Below, piece by piece: positions 14,914 to 15,381 of a stretch of 15,381 bases of DNA (position 1 is its first letter; each line of letters starts with the position of its first letter). Position numbers and translations under genes: made by a program. Under the pieces are notes generated by a model. That model was given only the letters and a program-made list of their open reading frames with translations. It was not told the DNA's origin and did no database searches. The stretch covers positions 1 to 15,381 of the forward strand of contig DATFPQ010000303.1 in the NCBI GenBank assembly GCA_035264765.1, read 5' to 3'. Source of the stretch: DATFPQ01 sp035264765 (GTDB taxonomy: Bacteria; Actinomycetota; Actinomycetes; Actinomycetales; Angustibacteraceae).

Positions 14914-15354
14914 ATGCTCGCTCGCATCCGCAAGGCGCAGGAGGAGCGCGATGGCGGTTTCACCCTCATCGAGCTCCTCGTCGTCATGATCATCATCGGC
15001 ATCCTCGCCGCGATCGCCATCCCGGTCTTCCTGAACCAGCGCAAGAAGGCGGCCGAGACCTCGGCTAAGTCCGACGCCACCAACATCTCCAAGGACATCG
15101 CTGCCGTTCTGGTGGACGGCAACCCGAGTGCGATGACTCTGTCGAACGCCGACAACAGCGCCGGTACCAGCACCGCGACCGCGACACTTAGCGTGGATGG
15201 CGTGGACTCACAGGAGAAGGTCGGCGCGGGGAACAACGCCACGCTCGCCTACACGGCGGCCAGCGGCGCCTACTGCGTCACGGTGACTCCGTCGGGAGGG
15301 GCCAGCGCCTGGAGCGCCGGGCCGAACGGTCTCAAGAAGGGCGCCAGCTGCTGA
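14914..15354 (+). CDS. pilA: PilA-type major pilin (type IV prepilin)
   Basis: A 146-residue type IV prepilin. A 15-residue basic leader ends in Gly-Gly, and the class III site reads GG|FTLIELLVVMIIIGILAAIA. Cleavage by prepilin peptidase would leave Phe16 as the N-methylated first residue, with the conserved Glu at position 5 (Glu20). The long hydrophobic helix (16-39) anchors the subunit in the membrane and then packs the fibre core. The globular part is short, rich in Ala, Ser and Thr. It has two cysteines, Cys121 and the last residue Cys146, which could form the D-region disulfide. The start is ATG 14914 with AAGGAG at 14901-14906. The gene stands alone between a terminator and the window end and has its own promoter, as expected for the most abundant subunit. 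Confidence 0.92.
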   Translation: MLARIRKAQEERDGGFTLIELLVVMIIIGILAAIAIPVFLNQRKKAAETSAKSDATNISKDIAAVLVDGNPSAMTLSNADNSAGTSTATATLSVDGVDSQEKVGAGNNATLAYTAASGAYCVTVTPSGGASAWSAGPNGLKKGASC

Positions 15355-15360
15355 GCAGTT

Positions 15361-15381
15361 GGCCTACCGCCTCGGGCGGCC
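15361..15381 (+). terminator. Possible terminator hairpin after pilA, cut by the window edge
   Basis: CCGCC (15367-15371) and GGCGG (15375-15379) form a short stem with a three-base loop, seven bases after the pilA stop codon. The window ends here, so any longer stem cannot be seen. Confidence 0.25.

Overview
The window is high-GC DNA with GTG starts, overlapping stop/start codons and gene content typical of Actinobacteria. The order rarA - DUF948 - DUF6167 - alaS - ruvX - mltG - aroE is a familiar actinobacterial chromosomal block. The type IV pilus genes that follow suggest a piliated, possibly motile lineage, for example a relative of Geodermatophilus, Actinoplanes or Kineosporia. The genus cannot be fixed from sequence alone.

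Region 1 (1-2609, minus strand) is a two-gene unit. An MMPL/RND-type membrane transporter overlaps by ATGA the start of a partial protein that runs off the left edge. Region 2 (2667-4859, plus strand) holds rarA, transcribed divergently from the transporter and apparently leaderless, followed by two small membrane-anchored proteins of the DUF948 and DUF6167 types. Region 3 (4990-10217) is a tightly packed unit, alaS-ruvX-mltG-aroE, in which each start codon overlaps the previous gene. It covers alanyl-tRNA charging, a RuvX/YqgF nuclease-like protein, peptidoglycan chain-length control and shikimate synthesis.

Region 4 (10218-15381) is a type IV pilus locus in the order pilB (extension ATPase), pilT (retraction ATPase), pilC (platform protein), pilA (major pilin). 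It begins where aroE ends, after four tandem 16-bp repeats that include the aroE stop codon. More pilus genes (prepilin peptidase, pilM/N/O) would be expected beyond the right edge.

The main observation is that the gaps before pilB, pilT and pilA each contain a FliA/WhiG-like promoter: a TCA-containing -35 element, then 16-17 bases, then GCCGA-something (GCCGATAA, GCCGACAA, GCCGAAGT). This suggests one motility or development sigma factor drives the whole locus. PilB also carries two tandem MshEN-like motifs, which suggests direct control of pilus extension by cyclic di-GMP. A strong hairpin terminator separates pilC from pilA, so the pilin probably has its own transcript.

No tRNA, rRNA, CRISPR array, insertion sequence or prophage was seen. 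No gene-free stretch exceeds about 200 bases.
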